DNA of 64,000 bases, taken from positions 1,426,001 through 1,490,000 of the forward strand of contig JAESUZ010003902.1 in the NCBI GenBank assembly GCA_017311185.1, in the 5' to 3' direction. Positions 31,065 to 42,360 of this stretch are shown here, piece after piece (position 1 is the first letter of the stretch; each line of letters opens with the position of its first letter). The notes under the pieces were generated by a model. The model was not told the DNA's origin. It was given only the letters and a program-made list of their open reading frames with translations, and did no database searches. Both the position numbers and the translations under genes were made by a program. The DNA comes from Proteles cristata cristata. Lineage: Eukaryota > Chordata > Mammalia > Carnivora > Hyaenidae.

Positions 31065-31640
31065 AGCCCTGTCACAGTCATGCACGGACAGGAGGGTATC
31101 TGGCACATGTGGCTTGGGCATATTTCAGAAATAGCACTGGGGGTGAGGGGCAGGGAGGGCATTGCTGGGGTAGAGGATCAAGGGCCACTTTTCTCACCAA
31201 TGAAATAGGTTTCATGCCAGGGTTTCAGGAGTTCCCAAAGGCCATGACCCAATTCAGACAAGAGTGAGGTTTTGCATAAATTAACCAGGTAATCACATCC
31301 CTACTAGGGCTTCCCCAGATCCAGAGACCTGGAGCGGCTGGAGACCCATGGCCCCAGTCCTGGCTGCGCCTGGAATGAAGGGGGAGGGGAGGCAGGGAAA
31401 GCTGGTACTGTGCTCCCCCCACCGCCCCACCCCACATGGATTCACCAGGAGCTCTCCAAGGTGCTGATGGCTGAGGCTTGGGGAGATAGGCTGAGAGAAG
31501 TCTTTTTTTCTCCTCTGGCACAAGCCTGCCAGCTTTGGGAAAGGGTGGGGGGTGGCGGGGTGTGGGTTGGGTGGTGAGCCACCCTGTCGTATCACTTACA
31601 CAGATGCCACGCTGGGGGAGCGGGAGGGAGGCATGAGCCA
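31065..31640. other. Unique sequence with G-rich segment
   Basis: GGGTGGGGGGTGGCGGGGTG at 31544-31563 could form a G-quadruplex on the plus strand. No repeat or exon. Confidence 0.35.
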
Positions 31641-31850
31641 GAAGCCTCTTAATGACTCCCAGCATGCGAAGAGGCCTGCCAGGGGGGTCAGTGCTGGCAT
31701 CGCGGTATCATTAGCTGTTTACCCTGAGAAAGTTCACACTTCTCAGAGGCCGCGCTCGAGCTGTCAGAAACACTGCACGCGGCGCTGGCAGCTCTGCCAA
31801 ATGCATTCCCCAGGGCCCGGCAAAACAAATATTTAGTAGGCGCCTGGCTC
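31640..31850. promoter_or_regulatory. Candidate conserved noncoding element
   Basis: Repeat-free block with CATCGCGGTATCATTAGCTG, AGCTGTCAGAAACACTGCAC, CTGCCAAATGCATTCC and AAAACAAATATTTAGTAGGC. CpG-containing and motif-dense. Inference. Confidence 0.35.
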
Positions 31851-31854
31851 TGGA

Positions 31855-32030
31855 GCACACGTGCACACACCTACTCGCACAGGGCACAGCACACAGCAGG
31901 CCAGCACACAGATACAAACATCCACACAGTCTTATTCCCCAGACACACAGAGGCACCTAGAGGCACACTTACCATCAATACACAGGTACGCACATGGAGA
32001 CCTGCACACACAAACCCACATTCTCAGGGT
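31855..32030. repeat. CA-rich cryptic simple repeat
   Basis: Interrupted CACACA units (ACACGTGCACACACCTAC, ACACACAGAGGCAC). Confidence 0.65.
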
Positions 32031-32039
32031 AATAAGATA

Positions 32040-32215
32040 ACCCCGTAGGTGTTGAGCACCTACTATGAACTCCGTTTTCAAGCAATTAATATGCATTGTC
32101 CTATTTGACTCTCCTGCCAACCCTCAGATATCAGCATTATCACACTCCTATTTTTCAGATGATAAAATTGAGGCTCTAGCAGGCCAACCACACGGCTAGT
32201 GCTCTTACCATCCAC
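32040..32215 (-). mobile_element. MIR, antisense
   Basis: GAGCACCTACTATGAACTCC, GCATTGTCCTATTTGACTCT and TCAGATGATAAAATTGAGGC; lies between two CA-rich stretches. Confidence 0.8.
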
Positions 32216-32224
32216 TGCACTGAT

Positions 32225-32395
32225 ACACACCTGTGCACCCAAGGTACATGTACATCAGACACACACACACATAGACATGGATGCATAAGCACACAGAGGT
32301 AAACTCAGACTCACATGTGTGCATGCATAGAAACACACTCACCTATACATATGCATGTATACACGCACACCTGCACACACACAGCACAACCAAGC
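32225..32395. repeat. CA-rich cryptic simple repeat
   Basis: CAGACACACACACACATAGA and TATACACGCACACCTGCACA units, interrupted. Confidence 0.65.
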
Positions 32396-32479
32396 ATCGT
32401 CTGCCTCAGCACTCCTAGGGGCCTGGACCCGCTGCTCTACAGACCCAGTTCACACCCTCTGAGCCCGCCTCCCGTAAGC

Positions 32480-32660
32480 TGTCCAGATTCTGGGAGGGTG
32501 AGCTGGCTGATGTCGACAACAGTGCTGGCAGCCATCAAGAGCGGGCTTTGATTGGGAACAAGTCCAGATGGTGGCGGTAAGCCCCAGATGTTGTATGGAA
32601 ACAAACAAGCCTGCTGAAATTGGGAGTTCAGCTTCAGCCTGGCCCTGCAGAGCAGCCTCC
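32480..32660. promoter_or_regulatory. Candidate noncoding element
   Basis: Repeat-free TGGCTGATGTCGACAACAGT, TTTGATTGGGAACAAGTCCA and GTATGGAAACAAACAAGCCT. Contains CCAGATGGTGGCGG, which resembles but does not fully fit a CTCF core. Weak. Confidence 0.25.
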
Positions 32661-33600
32661 CAGAGGCAGGAGCTCTGCTGAAGGTGCAGCCAGTGTGGCC
32701 ACTACCAGAGGTCAAGCCTGGCATAAGAGCCTGGTGACAGATGGGGAGGGCTCAGCTTTGAGGTATGGACTTCTCCAGAGCACTAGGCAGCTTAGCAAAA
32801 TGTCACTTGGGTCCTAGTGTTCCAGTGGAGAAAAAGGGTGTTTAGGACTGGTATGGCAGGAGCCTGGCTAGAGATCCCTAAGCACTACCCATAGTCTCAG
32901 TCCCCCATCGGCCTCACCCACTTAGGGACTCGAGACTGACGTGTTGCCGCTAGGCTCTCTGAGCACTCTCTGATTCACCAGATCTCTATGCTGCTTTCCA
33001 AGGTCACTGCACAATGATTTGGATATTCACTGGACAGAGATCTCTAAGACTATGTGGATTCCTGAGATTACAGTGACTCCCAGGGCCAGTCCCAAGCATT
33101 CCTAGGCTCTACTTCAACTTTAGGAAGTCCTTCTGCCCTCTGTCCAGGCACTTTGGGCTCCTGACAGAAAGGCAAGCCCTTTGAGCAGTGCAGACTTGGT
33201 AATATACATGCAAAGTACACACTTGGGGCTCTTCTTTCCTTCCCTCTCTCTCCTTTCTTTTCCCCTGCCACCCCCTTCTATTGAGTAGAATCACCCAGGC
33301 CTGTCAAGAAGGAATCTACCATTATTTCCCAGGCCAGAGCCAGGACTTCCCCACATTTCAGACTCTCCAAGTTTTTATATTCATTCATTTTTTCATTCTC
33401 TAGAAAAAGATCTTAATAGCCCATCCCCTGATGAGGTAAGAAACTGAGTCTGCATGGGTTCTCCTGGGCAATTTGCATGAAAAGAGGTCATGAGCCCAAG
33501 AAGTGAAGCTTTAAGAGGAGACTTCAAGACAGGCAACTATAGGAGAGGCTCCTTCCTAGAGCTCAGCAGACGCATCTCTTCCCTAGGTGCCACCTAAATT
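32660..33600. other. Unique intronic sequence, nothing recognised
   Basis: No named repeat or exon seen. A short pyrimidine run lies near 33235-33270. Confidence 0.35.
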
Positions 33601-34130
33601 GCTAAGCAAGGAAAACATACACAAATAAAGTGTCATGTCCTGACATTTGATAATTTAAGCTGAACGTCGAGGAGCATCTGCTAATTACACAGAGCTATGT
33701 TTGAACACCAAGGGACAGGCTCTGGGGAAGCAAAGCCCCCCACTCAAGAGCGCTAATAGCCACACAGCCCGGGCACACAGACAGAGAGATTTATCTGTTG
33801 AGGTTAAATTAAAGCCCACGTTTCACTTTTGATGCAACCCAATTCTTCTGGTTTTCTCCTTCTATCTCCCAAAACTGGGGACTTAAGTGGAAAAGATGCA
33901 TTGAATAGCAAATGCAATTCGACAAATATTATGACATGCTGTTCATCACGAGCCCTAAATATTTAACAGTTCAACTTTATGGGCTTTTCGTTTTGCTTTA
34001 TTTTCTTTTTTGCCCCAGATGCAATGAATTTAGCACCAACAGGCTCTGTGCTGTGGAACCGCGGGTGCCCTACTTTGAAAAACGAATGAAGGGAATTTCG
34101 TTGAGGTGTTTGTGACCTCAGTCCATTCGG
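33600..34130. promoter_or_regulatory. Candidate conserved noncoding element (long)
   Basis: About 530 bp of repeat-free AT-rich sequence: GACATTTGATAATTTAAGCT, GCATCTGCTAATTACACAGA, GAGCGCTAATAGCCACACAG, GAGGTTAAATTAAAGCCCAC, AATGCAATTCGACAAATATT and CCTAAATATTTAACAGTTCA. Density of homeodomain and MEF2/forkhead-like cores is high; one of the longest such segments here. Function inferred. Confidence 0.5.
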
Positions 34131-35500
34131 GCCCCATCACCTTGTCTCAGCTCTGCCCAGCTGGCTTTCTATTAAAAAAAAAAAAGTGTGAGATCGAGGG
34201 AGAGGAGGGGAAAAACGGGAGGCAAGAACGGAGAGGGTTGTAAAGCCGCCACCGGCCAATTCATTTCTGTTTAATCCACCTCCACGCTGCAGAAAACTCC
34301 TTTGTGGTGATGAGACCAAAGGTCGGTAATAGATTTCAACAGGTTCCGAGAGGCTGTTGACTGCTTGAAGCGGAGTGGGAGAGTATGAGGCTCCCCGAGA
34401 GGCAGGGGGAGAGAGATAATTGGAGACCCGGAGCCCCAGTTTGCCCTCTGGTTCCTGATTTCATGGATTTAAGAAGAAAAAGAGATTGTCTAGCATTTTG
34501 CCTCCAGAATTGTGTGTGAGAGGAAAAGAGAGTGGAGGTGAGGGCGGGGGGCCTTGCCCGGAACCCCAGCGGCTGCTGGCACGTGGCTACTGTCCTGCTC
34601 AAAGCCAGCAGGCTGGGAGGGAGGTTCGGGCACCCCCGGGCCAGGCTGCTGGTTGGAAACTGCTTCTGGAGACCAGGAAGGCCTAGGGGTCACCACGAAG
34701 AGTTCTTCAGAGCTGTGGCTGGGAGGAGAGGCAGCCTCCCACTTGTGGTGGGGAGGGAAGAGGTGAGTGGAGGCAAGGGCTGGGGGTAGCAGATACTGAA
34801 GCGAATTTACCAGCTGTTCTCTGAAAAACCACTCTGAGTGTGCAGTGCAGCTAGGACAAGACATGGAACTCCCACGGCCACGGTCTAGCCCACAGTTTCC
34901 CCCACCCCAGGGAGGCAGACTCCAGGGACCTAACCAGATTCCCTATCATCACTCACCGATTGCACTGTGGCTCCCCAGGTGGACAAAGAAGGACGTTACT
35001 TGGTCTGAACCAAGTTCCAAATCTGTTCCAGATGCGTCTGAACAAAAGTGGCAGTGGCATGGGTGGCGGGAGTGATGAGGTCACCGCTTGCCACGCAAAA
35101 CCACAGGCTACGGACCCAGGGCTTAGTACAACAGTCTGCTCCTGTGCGTATAGGGACAGGCCTGTGAGATACCATTCCAATGGCAGGATGACCAGGTCTG
35201 GAGATGGGGGACCAAGCTGGCCACAACCTTTCTTCCAACCCTCTCTAGTTTCCCATCACCCAAGAAATCTAGCCTAGACTTCATCCTGGGGGGAAAAATA
35301 CCCTGAAACCCACCTCTTCAGCCTCATTCCCTTAGAGTCTCTGGCTGTAGCAGGCCACTCATTCACTGTCCCCAATTATATAATAAGAAAATGCTCTGAT
35401 GGAAGGAAGGGTAGGATATTCTCAAGGAAGCAGACACTACGGGCACCTTGGTCAGTTTGGGGGTGCTGGTGTCAGAGAACTCTCTCCAGAAGAAATGAGC
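34130..35500. other. Unique intronic sequence, nothing recognised
   Basis: GC-rich with an A-run at 34172-34183; no repeat family or supported exon. Confidence 0.35.
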
Positions 35501-35519
35501 CTGTGTTGAACTTTAGAGA

Positions 35520-36015
35520 ATGAATAATAAACATAATGAAGATAACTCACGTTCATTCAACACCTACTACGCACCACTCCCCAAATCAGTGCATTACCTA
35601 TGTTATGCCACTTAATCCTTAAAAATCTTCCCTAGGGGATAGATACAATCAGGGTTAGTTTGAACTTACAAATGAAGAAACTGAATCAGAGAGGTGAAAA
35701 AACTTGCCCAAGGTCATCTAGCTTGTAAGGGACAGAACTGAGCTGGGGTGCCTGGGTGGCTCAGTCAGTTAAACATCTGACTTCGGCTCAGGTCATGATC
35801 TCATGGTTCGTGGGTTTGAGCCCTGCATCAGGGTCTGGGCAGTCAGCTCAGAGCCTGGAGCCTGCTTCGGATTCTGTGTCTCCTGCTCTCTCTGCCCCTC
35901 CCTGACTTGTGCTCTGTCTCTCTCTGACTCTCAAAAATAAACAAGCATTAAAAAAAAAAAAAAAAAGACCTGGACTTCCGAATCCGGCATTATGACATCT
36001 GAACCCTTGCTCTAG
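35520..36015 (-). mobile_element. MIR, antisense, split by a SINE
   Basis: TTCATTCAACACCTACTACG, CAAATGAAGAAACTGAATCA and GCCCAAGGTCATCTAGCTTG up to 35744, resuming after the SINE with GACCTGGACTTCCGAATCCG. Confidence 0.8.
35745..35966 (+). mobile_element. Feline CAN-SINE
   Basis: GGGGTGCCTGGGTGGCTCAG head and an A17 tail, inserted in the antisense MIR. The target duplication is short (AGCTGG / ACCTGG). Confidence 0.95.
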
Positions 36016-36034
36016 CTTCTCTGCTAAACACCAC

Positions 36035-36175
36035 TAGCCTGAGCCTTTGAAGGCAGGGGCTGTAGGATTCATTTCTGCACTACTGGTACATCGAATGTGT
36101 TCCAGCAGAGATGAGGCATGTTGCCGGATGGATAAATGAATGGAAGGATGAAATGATGGAGGACTGAATGAATTC
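36035..36175 (+). mobile_element. L2 3' end, sense
   Basis: TTTGAAGGCAGGGGCTGTAG through GATGGATAAATGAATGGAAG, the L2 terminal region and tail. Confidence 0.5.
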
Positions 36176-36515
36176 AGATGTATTCAGAATGCAAGCAGAC
36201 CCTGGGGTAACAAGTACGTAAGATTACAGCCCATTAGCACTTTAGTATATTAGTACATCAAACCTTCCATTTGTCCTAGAACAGTAATTCCTAGAACTCA
36301 TTCCAGGGGACACGAATTCCCAGAAATGTAGGCACAAAATGGTATCCATCATCATGCGAGTTTGGAGGGCTCTGGGATAAATGAGGCTAAACAGGCTTCT
36401 TTACTTCAGGCCTTCTTAAGTTCTTTTAGTTGGTGAACATCTCCTGGGACCAGAGCACCAGCAAACAAAACTCAGAAGCTCTACCTCTGAGTCACAGTTT
36501 TTGGACCACGAGGGA
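36175..36515. other. Intronic sequence with possible ancient repeat remnant
   Basis: AGAACAGTAATTCCTAGAAC through CAGGCCTTCTTAAGTTCTTT may be a degraded DNA transposon of the MER class; not assigned. Confidence 0.25.
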
Positions 36516-36960
36516 GGATGTATTTGTTAGTTACTGCCGTGTAAGAAATATTCCCCCAGAACTCAGCAACTTAAAACAACAATTAGTATGATCTTGCACT
36601 GGTTCTCTAAGTTAGGAATTCAGAATTCACTTAGTTGGATGATTCTGGCTAAGGTTCTTGCATGAGCTGCAGTCAGGATGTCAGCCAAGTCATCTGAATG
36701 CTTGATGGAGGCTCGAAGACCCAACATGGCTCGCTCACGTGGCAGGCAAGTCAGTGCTGGATGCTGGCATGGGGCCCCAATTCCTCACCATATGGGTCCT
36801 CCACAGGGCTTGCTCGAGTGTCCCCATGCTATGGCTTCTCAAGGAGTGGTAAGAAAGCAAAACAGAAGCTGCAATGTGTTTTAAGGCCTAGCCTTAGGAA
36901 TCACAGACTATTGGGGTCACTGCATTTTACTGGGCACACAAGACAACCTTGATACAATGT
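36515..36960 (+). mobile_element. Ancient interspersed repeat, possibly LTR-class
   Basis: TATTTGTTAGTTACTGCCGT, GAACTCAGCAACTTAAAACA, GACCCAACATGGCTCGCTCA and TCCTCCACAGGGCTTGCTCG resemble a widespread mammalian repeat. Subfamily not assigned. Confidence 0.45.
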
Positions 36961-37048
36961 GGAAATGGAATATGTCAGGGCATGAACACCAGGATGCAAG
37001 GATCACAGCGGGGCCTTCTTGGAAGCTGGCTATCCCAGATAGCCTTCT

Positions 37049-37273
37049 TTTTTTTTTTTATTTTTTTTTATTTTTTAGTGTTTAATTTTGAGAGAGAGAG
37101 ACAGAGTGTGAGCAGGAAAGGGCAGAGAGAGAGAGGGAAACACAGAATCCCAAGCAGACTCCAGGCTCTGAGTTGTCAGAACAGAGCTTGACGTGGAGCT
37201 CAAACCCACGAACCTTGAGATCATGACCTGAGCCAAAGTCAGACGCTCAACCAACTGAGCCTCCCAGGTGCCC
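37049..37273 (-). mobile_element. Feline CAN-SINE, antisense
   Basis: T-rich start, GAGAGAGAGAGACAGAGTGT, CATGACCTGAGCCAAAGTCA and terminal CCCAGGTGCCCC. Duplication CCCAGATAGCCTTCT at 37034-37048 and CCCAGATGGCTTTCT at 37274-37288. Confidence 0.95.
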
Positions 37274-37439
37274 CCCAGATGGCTTTCTAATATAAGCTTC
37301 TGGAGCTTGCTGATAGGCATGTGTCTCCTCCCATTAGGTCTGCAGGTAAACACAGACCTATTTTCAACTCACACAGCCATGCCCAGTGGCCAGTTGGTTT
37401 TTATACTCTGCTGTCATTAGCTGCCTCTCTTCGCCTCCT

Positions 37440-37600
37440 AAATCTCCTGACCTTGTGGAATCATAAATCCTACATGTCAGAGCTAGAAGCCATCTGGTCC
37501 TAACTCAATTCACAGGTAGGGAAATAGAGGTTTAATAAAAGCAAAGACATTGTCCAGGGTCACAGAGAAAGTTAAGAGCAAACCATGGCTTGCAAGTTTT
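37440..37600 (-). mobile_element. MIR-like fragment, antisense
   Basis: TAGAAGCCATCTGGTCCTAA, CAGGTAGGGAAATAGAGGTT and GGTCACAGAGAAAGTTAAGA. Confidence 0.5.
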
Positions 37601-38200
37601 GTGTTCATTCTCCATCACATGTTCTTGACAAGATGCAAATGTAAATCCACTGGAGAGAAATTCCAGGGATACTTCCCCATCCCTACTGAAAGCCTTGAAC
37701 TTTCTGCAGACCTGACCACATGGGCCAAGGGTCCAGGGAGCTCCAGGCCAGGGATGGTGTAAGTAGAGGCTTTATGGAGGTGGGGGTACGTCTGATTTCT
37801 GAGGGACTCTGCTACCACCATCTAAAGGAATGACAAGAACTAGGAGCTTTCTCTTCAAAGTCTACATATTGAGACCCACCCTTCTCTCCAAACCCAAGCT
37901 CAGCCAACCATCCAGGGAGTAGAACCAGGGAGAGCTGAGCGAGAACACGTGACATGCTTGCTGGCCCTGCATCTTGGTCACAGCTTAGATTTGTACAGCA
38001 TATTGCCAGGGATGATGTCCTGCCTTTCTGGTCAGTCCCCAGGGGCTGGTGGAGCCCGTTTTGCAGGGTCTCCCCTCCACCCAGCTGGTGGGACTCCAGG
38101 GATTTGTCCCAAGCTTCCACAAGCAGGTTCCTGAGATGACTCAATAAACACAGGATACGTGGAGAAAGTCAATAAGGAGCAAGACCGAATCAATGTGTCC
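37600..38200. other. Unique intronic sequence, nothing recognised
   Basis: No repeat family or exon recognised. Confidence 0.35.
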
Positions 38201-38204
38201 CCAT

Positions 38205-38410
38205 CACAACACTGGCCTCTCAAACTTCACCCTCTTCAGAGGGCCTTCTGTGACTCCCTTCTCTAAGATTTCATCCCCGTGTTCTTCCTCATTGTGGGTC
38301 CATCTCCCTTACAAGATGGCAAGGTTCATGGGGACGTGACAGTGACTCTTTGGTTCCCCACTCTGTCCTCAGTGTCCAGCACAGAGCTGGCACTCTGCAA
38401 ATGACTGCTA
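38205..38410 (+). mobile_element. L2 3' region, sense
   Basis: AGAGGGCCTTCTGTGACTCC and TCAGTGTCCAGCACAGAGCT, L2 sense order. Confidence 0.6.
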
Positions 38411-39360
38411 TGGACTCGGGAGACGACTGTTTTCCTTTGCCATATGCCAGAGAGCTGAGACATCTGGAGGAGAGGCTGTCCTTCTGGTCACTGGGACCAG
38501 ATGAGAGCCTCTCCAACTCACTCCCATAGAGAGGCGTATGCAGCTCCTTCTGAGTCTCAGATGCTGTGTCTCCAGCATCGGGTGAGGAGCCCTGCCTGTA
38601 ACCAGCTGACCTGCTGAAGCCCACGTGCTGACCCTGGCCCTGTCGGCCCCTGTATCTCAGGAGTGGGCCAACCATCTCATCTTCATGCTGTCTTGTCCCC
38701 GTTGGATCGTCCAGAAGTTCTGTATCAACCCCCTCCCTGCCGCCTCCTCCCTCTCTATCCCCCAAGACAGGACCCATCTCTGACATGGATGCTCGCTGGG
38801 ACAGCTTGGATGCACCACTCTCTCCCTTTCCTGGATGCACCCATTCTATGCTCGCGGCTTCCTTGGGTGCCAACATCCCATGTACCTACTGACCTCTCAG
38901 TGGGTTCTTCCCTCCTTCTCTGTGAATTCCTGATGCTGACAATTTCTCATGATGGACCTCTACTCTAATGTGACTGATAATAGTTTCTACATGACAATCT
39001 ACTTCTTGGTTTTGTTTTTAGCAGGCTATAGAACTTCCAGGTAGAGAAAACTGACCCTGGGTTTTGGGTGGTGCCTCATCTCCAGAAACTCGGTGGATGT
39101 CACTCCGAAACAAGTGATACCCGTGGTCTGCCCTAGCTCTTGGGGCTTGAGTTATATCACAGTCCCCTCCTCCTCCAGGGGAGGGGGTTAGGAGACACCA
39201 GATCACTCCTGAGGCCTCCCTTGACTTTCTTCATCCGTTGGTACAAGAGACACTTGGAGTTCACGTCCTTTCCTTTCTGGGGTCAGAAGTCAGAGGACCT
39301 GGAGTCAACATGCTGACCCTTTGTCAGCAACCATGGTGACCACTTCAAGGCCAGAGGCAT
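38410..39360. other. Unique intronic sequence, nothing recognised
   Basis: A minus-strand frame of 195 codons (38289-38876) overlaps this but has no recognisable domain or splice support. Segment 38930-39000 is AT-rich. Confidence 0.35.
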
Positions 39361-39377
39361 TAAGAAGTTTCTTGGCT

Positions 39378-39577
39378 CAGGGCGCTTGAGCAGCTCAGTC
39401 GGTCTTGGCTTCGGCTTAGGTCATGATCTCACAGTTGGGGAGTTTGAACCCCACATCGGGCTCTGCCCTGACAGTACAGAGCCTGCCTCTGATTCTCTTT
39501 CTTCCTCTTTGTCTCTCTCTGCTCCTCCCCCACTCACACTCACCCTCAGAATAAAGAAGCTTAAAAAAATTTTTTTA
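39378..39577 (+). mobile_element. Feline CAN-SINE
   Basis: Head GGGCGCTTGAGCAGCTCAGT (diverged, short deletion after GTCGGT). Perfect 16 bp duplication AAGAAGTTTCTTGGCT at 39362-39377 and 39578-39593. Confidence 0.95.
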
Positions 39578-39615
39578 AAGAAGTTTCTTGGCTAAAATAA
39601 GATTCATACTGCTTT

Positions 39616-39831
39616 CTTTTTTTTTAATTTTTTGTCATTTATTTATTTTTGAGAGACAGAGCATTAGCAGGGGAGGGGCAGAGAGAGAGGGAGATAGAGA
39701 GTCTGAAGCAGTCTCCAAGATCTGAGCTGTTTGTCAGCACAGAGCCTGATGTGGGGCTCAAACTCACAAACCATGAGATCATGACATGAGCCGAAGTCGG
39801 ACGCTCAACCAACTGGCCACCCAGGTGCCTC
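39616..39831 (-). mobile_element. Feline CAN-SINE, antisense
   Basis: T-rich start to CCACCCAGGTGCCTC. Duplication GATTCATACTGCTTT at 39601-39615 and GATTCATAGTGTTTT at 39832-39846. Forms an inverted pair with the SINE 38 bp to its left. Confidence 0.95.
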
Positions 39832-39989
39832 GATTCATAGTGTTTTCCAAACTGCCACTTTGCATCTATCCACTCCCACTTCCTAAAGGCACTCTCCTTT
39901 TCATTTCACATTTTTTGAAGAAGAGAGGCAGATACACACCTGGTCGCCCTTGCAGGCACACCTATAGTCGGCGCTCGCCTGGGAACACC

Positions 39990-40080
39990 CTGAGGCCGGG
40001 TACCACGTCCCCGTGCTCACCACTGCAGGGCTAGCCCAGTGCCCGGCACAGAAATCTACGCGAATGAGCGCACTGGGATA
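39990..40080 (+). mobile_element. L2 3' end, sense
   Basis: GGGTACCACGTCCCCGTGCT, CACTGCAGGGCTAGCCCAGT, GCCCGGCACAGAAATC. Confidence 0.5.
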
Positions 40081-40650
40081 GTGGAGGGGGCAAGAGCTCA
40101 CAGAGATCCCCAAATCACTGCTAACACTAATCACCAAAACATGCCCAACAGCACACTTAGCATCAGCTGATTCGGTTACAATCCCATCCAATATGTAGAA
40201 ACACATGCACCCTTCATTCTGCAGTCTGTTACATTGTCTGTTTCTATCTGCACTATCTTTTTTGTGTGTGAAGAGAGAACAAAGCCTACACTAACGTGGT
40301 TTGTCACTGAGCCCACTGAGCTATTTGCTTTCTAAACAGTCTGGCAGCCCGCACAGGCCAAAGCCACTAAGCCCAGTAGCTTTGGGGGCTTGCTTTTGTG
40401 GGCGGCCCCTCCCCCATGCAGGTCATCCCCCCACCTCTCAGCCGGGTGACCCCATTTTGCTCGAGGCCATCAGACCTCAGTCCGGAGGTACCGCAGGGAG
40501 TGGCTTGGGACTGTATTTTCATCAGCGTTCCCACCTCTCCTCTTCCATCTGTGTGCTGCCTGCATGGATTGCGAGGGGGTGAGGGAGTTGCCACGTTGCT
40601 GAGAACACAATGTGGACCTACAGAGAACTATGTAGCCCCGAACAGTTGGT
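40080..40650. other. Unique intronic sequence, nothing recognised
   Basis: No repeat or exon recognised; moderately CpG-containing at 40430-40500. Confidence 0.35.
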
Positions 40651-40920
40651 ATCTCCTGAGAGAGAGATGTGATGACTGATAGGCAATCAACTTGATTATT
40701 TTACCCCGTTATTTTCCTTATTGTTCCGTGTTTTCCCACAGTTCATCTGCAGGCTGGTTAATCCACCCACAGATAACCGAGTGACTATATCATAATCAGA
40801 GGTCAAATATCTCTCTCCACATGCTTTGGCTGTCTCGAGGCAAAAGACCTGCATGTGTCTTACACTCTTCTCCAACATTACTTCCAAGTTCAGAGGCAGC
40901 CAAGTATAGGACAAGGCACA
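40650..40920. promoter_or_regulatory. Candidate conserved noncoding element
   Basis: Repeat-free: GCAATCAACTTGATTATTTT, GGTTAATCCACCCACAGATA, ACTATATCATAATCAGAGGT and CATTACTTCCAAGTTCAGAG. GATA- and TAATCC (OTX/PITX-like) cores are visible. Inference. Confidence 0.4.
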
Positions 40921-41138
40921 TGGTGCTGAGAGTCAGTGCTTACCAGCAATGCCTTCTCCTCCGTTTCCTTGACTGAGTGGAGAAGGGGAGTCCTGAGTGT
41001 GTGGAGGGGACATTGTTGCTCCTCCCCTCATGCTTCTGCTTTTTCCCAGAGGAAGGAGGAACTCCCATTGGGGCTTCTGGCCCTCCTCTGCCCCCTCCTG
41101 ACACCCCACTGTGGGGTGGGAAATCGTTAATCTGAGTA

Positions 41139-41329
41139 GGACCCCCTGGGTGGCTCAGGAGCTTAAGCGGCTGACTCTTGATTTTGGCTCAGGTTGTGAT
41201 CTGATCTTGATCGTGGGATCAAGCCCCACATCAGGCTCCACATTGTCAGCTTGGGATTCTCTTCCCCCTGTGTGCACGCTCTCAGTCTCTCAGGAATAAA
41301 CAGACATTTAAAACATGAAAAAAGAATTA
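41139..41329 (+). mobile_element. Older CAN-SINE subtype
   Basis: CCCTGGGTGGCTCAGGAGCT head, CTGACTCTTGATTTTGGCTC body. Perfect 12 bp duplication TTAATCTGAGTA at 41127-41138 and 41330-41341. Confidence 0.9.
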
Positions 41330-41539
41330 TTAATCTGAGTATTCCAAGCCCACTGGGTCCTACTTCCCAGTGGGCAGGGATATGTGCCTTAGAGGTCAAG
41401 ACCTGAGCAGTAAGGGCCCAGGACTGCTCTCTGGTTCTCATTTCCAGTCTCTGTCTGTGAGTGGATGGGTAGGTGGAGGCAGGTCTCCCTTGAGGGCCTG
41501 GCCATATCTGGTGAATGTGGAATGATAGGGAAGTCTTAC

Positions 41540-41760
41540 TCATTCAACAGATATGTATTGAGACCTCACCATGTACCAGGTGAAATCCCAGACCTCACGA
41601 GTTTACAGTCCAGCGGGAAGAGAAGGAAATAACAAGCACATATATATGTGGGGACAGGAGTGGGAAAGGGGTGGAGGGGCAAGACTATCTCTATAGAGAG
41701 ACCAGGAGAGCATTCATCAACAAAGGTGCCCTTTCAGCAAAGATCTAGCTCATGGTGAGC
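41540..41760 (-). mobile_element. L2 3' end, antisense
   Basis: CATTCAACAGATATGTATTG, AGACCTCACCATGTACCAGG and CGAGTTTACAGTCCAGCGGG. Confidence 0.65.
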
Positions 41761-42360
41761 CCATGCTGGCTCCAACTGATCACTACTTACTTCCTAAGAT
41801 CTCCGTAACTGTAACTCAGAAACTGTAACATTTGATGAACTGAACCTGAGATTTCTCTATGATCACCATCAAATACCTTGGAATGTACAGACTCTATCTT
41901 TGGAAAGCACCATGCCACCTCCTGCGTTCTAACCCCTTCCTAGCGACTACTCGGTCTCATGGGGACCTCATCTGTGATCTTCCATGCCTTGGGGTGAAGT
42001 TCAGCCAGGACAGTTGAGTTGTTCTGGTCCGGACAGGCACGGTACGTTCTTATATTTTCTTCGCCCATCTCAGGCTTTAGATCCTTCTCATCAAGGCTTG
42101 CTTTCCTCTCTTCAGTCTGAGGATGATTCCCTTTGACAAAGAAGAGTCGAGAAGTTCCTCTTTGCATTATCTATCTCTCCCTGTGGCCAAAATAGCCCCA
42201 TTCCCATGTCTGGGATCTGTTTGTAGTTTTTTTGTTTTTTTTCCCTGAGACTCAAGTTGCCAGGAGAGCACATTCAGGAAGTGAAAACAAGAGAAGTGCA
42301 TGGCAACAGCGTTTTCCCTTTAAATTTTCAGAAAGCAATCCGAGGGAGTCGGGGGTGGTG
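41760..42360. other. Unique intronic sequence, nothing recognised
   Basis: No repeat or exon recognised. A 75-codon minus frame (41940-42167) has no splice or homology support. Confidence 0.35.

Noticed and set aside
32550..32580. CCAGATGGTGGCGG as a CTCF site
   Set aside because: Two mismatches to the core consensus by eye; not strong enough to list as a site.
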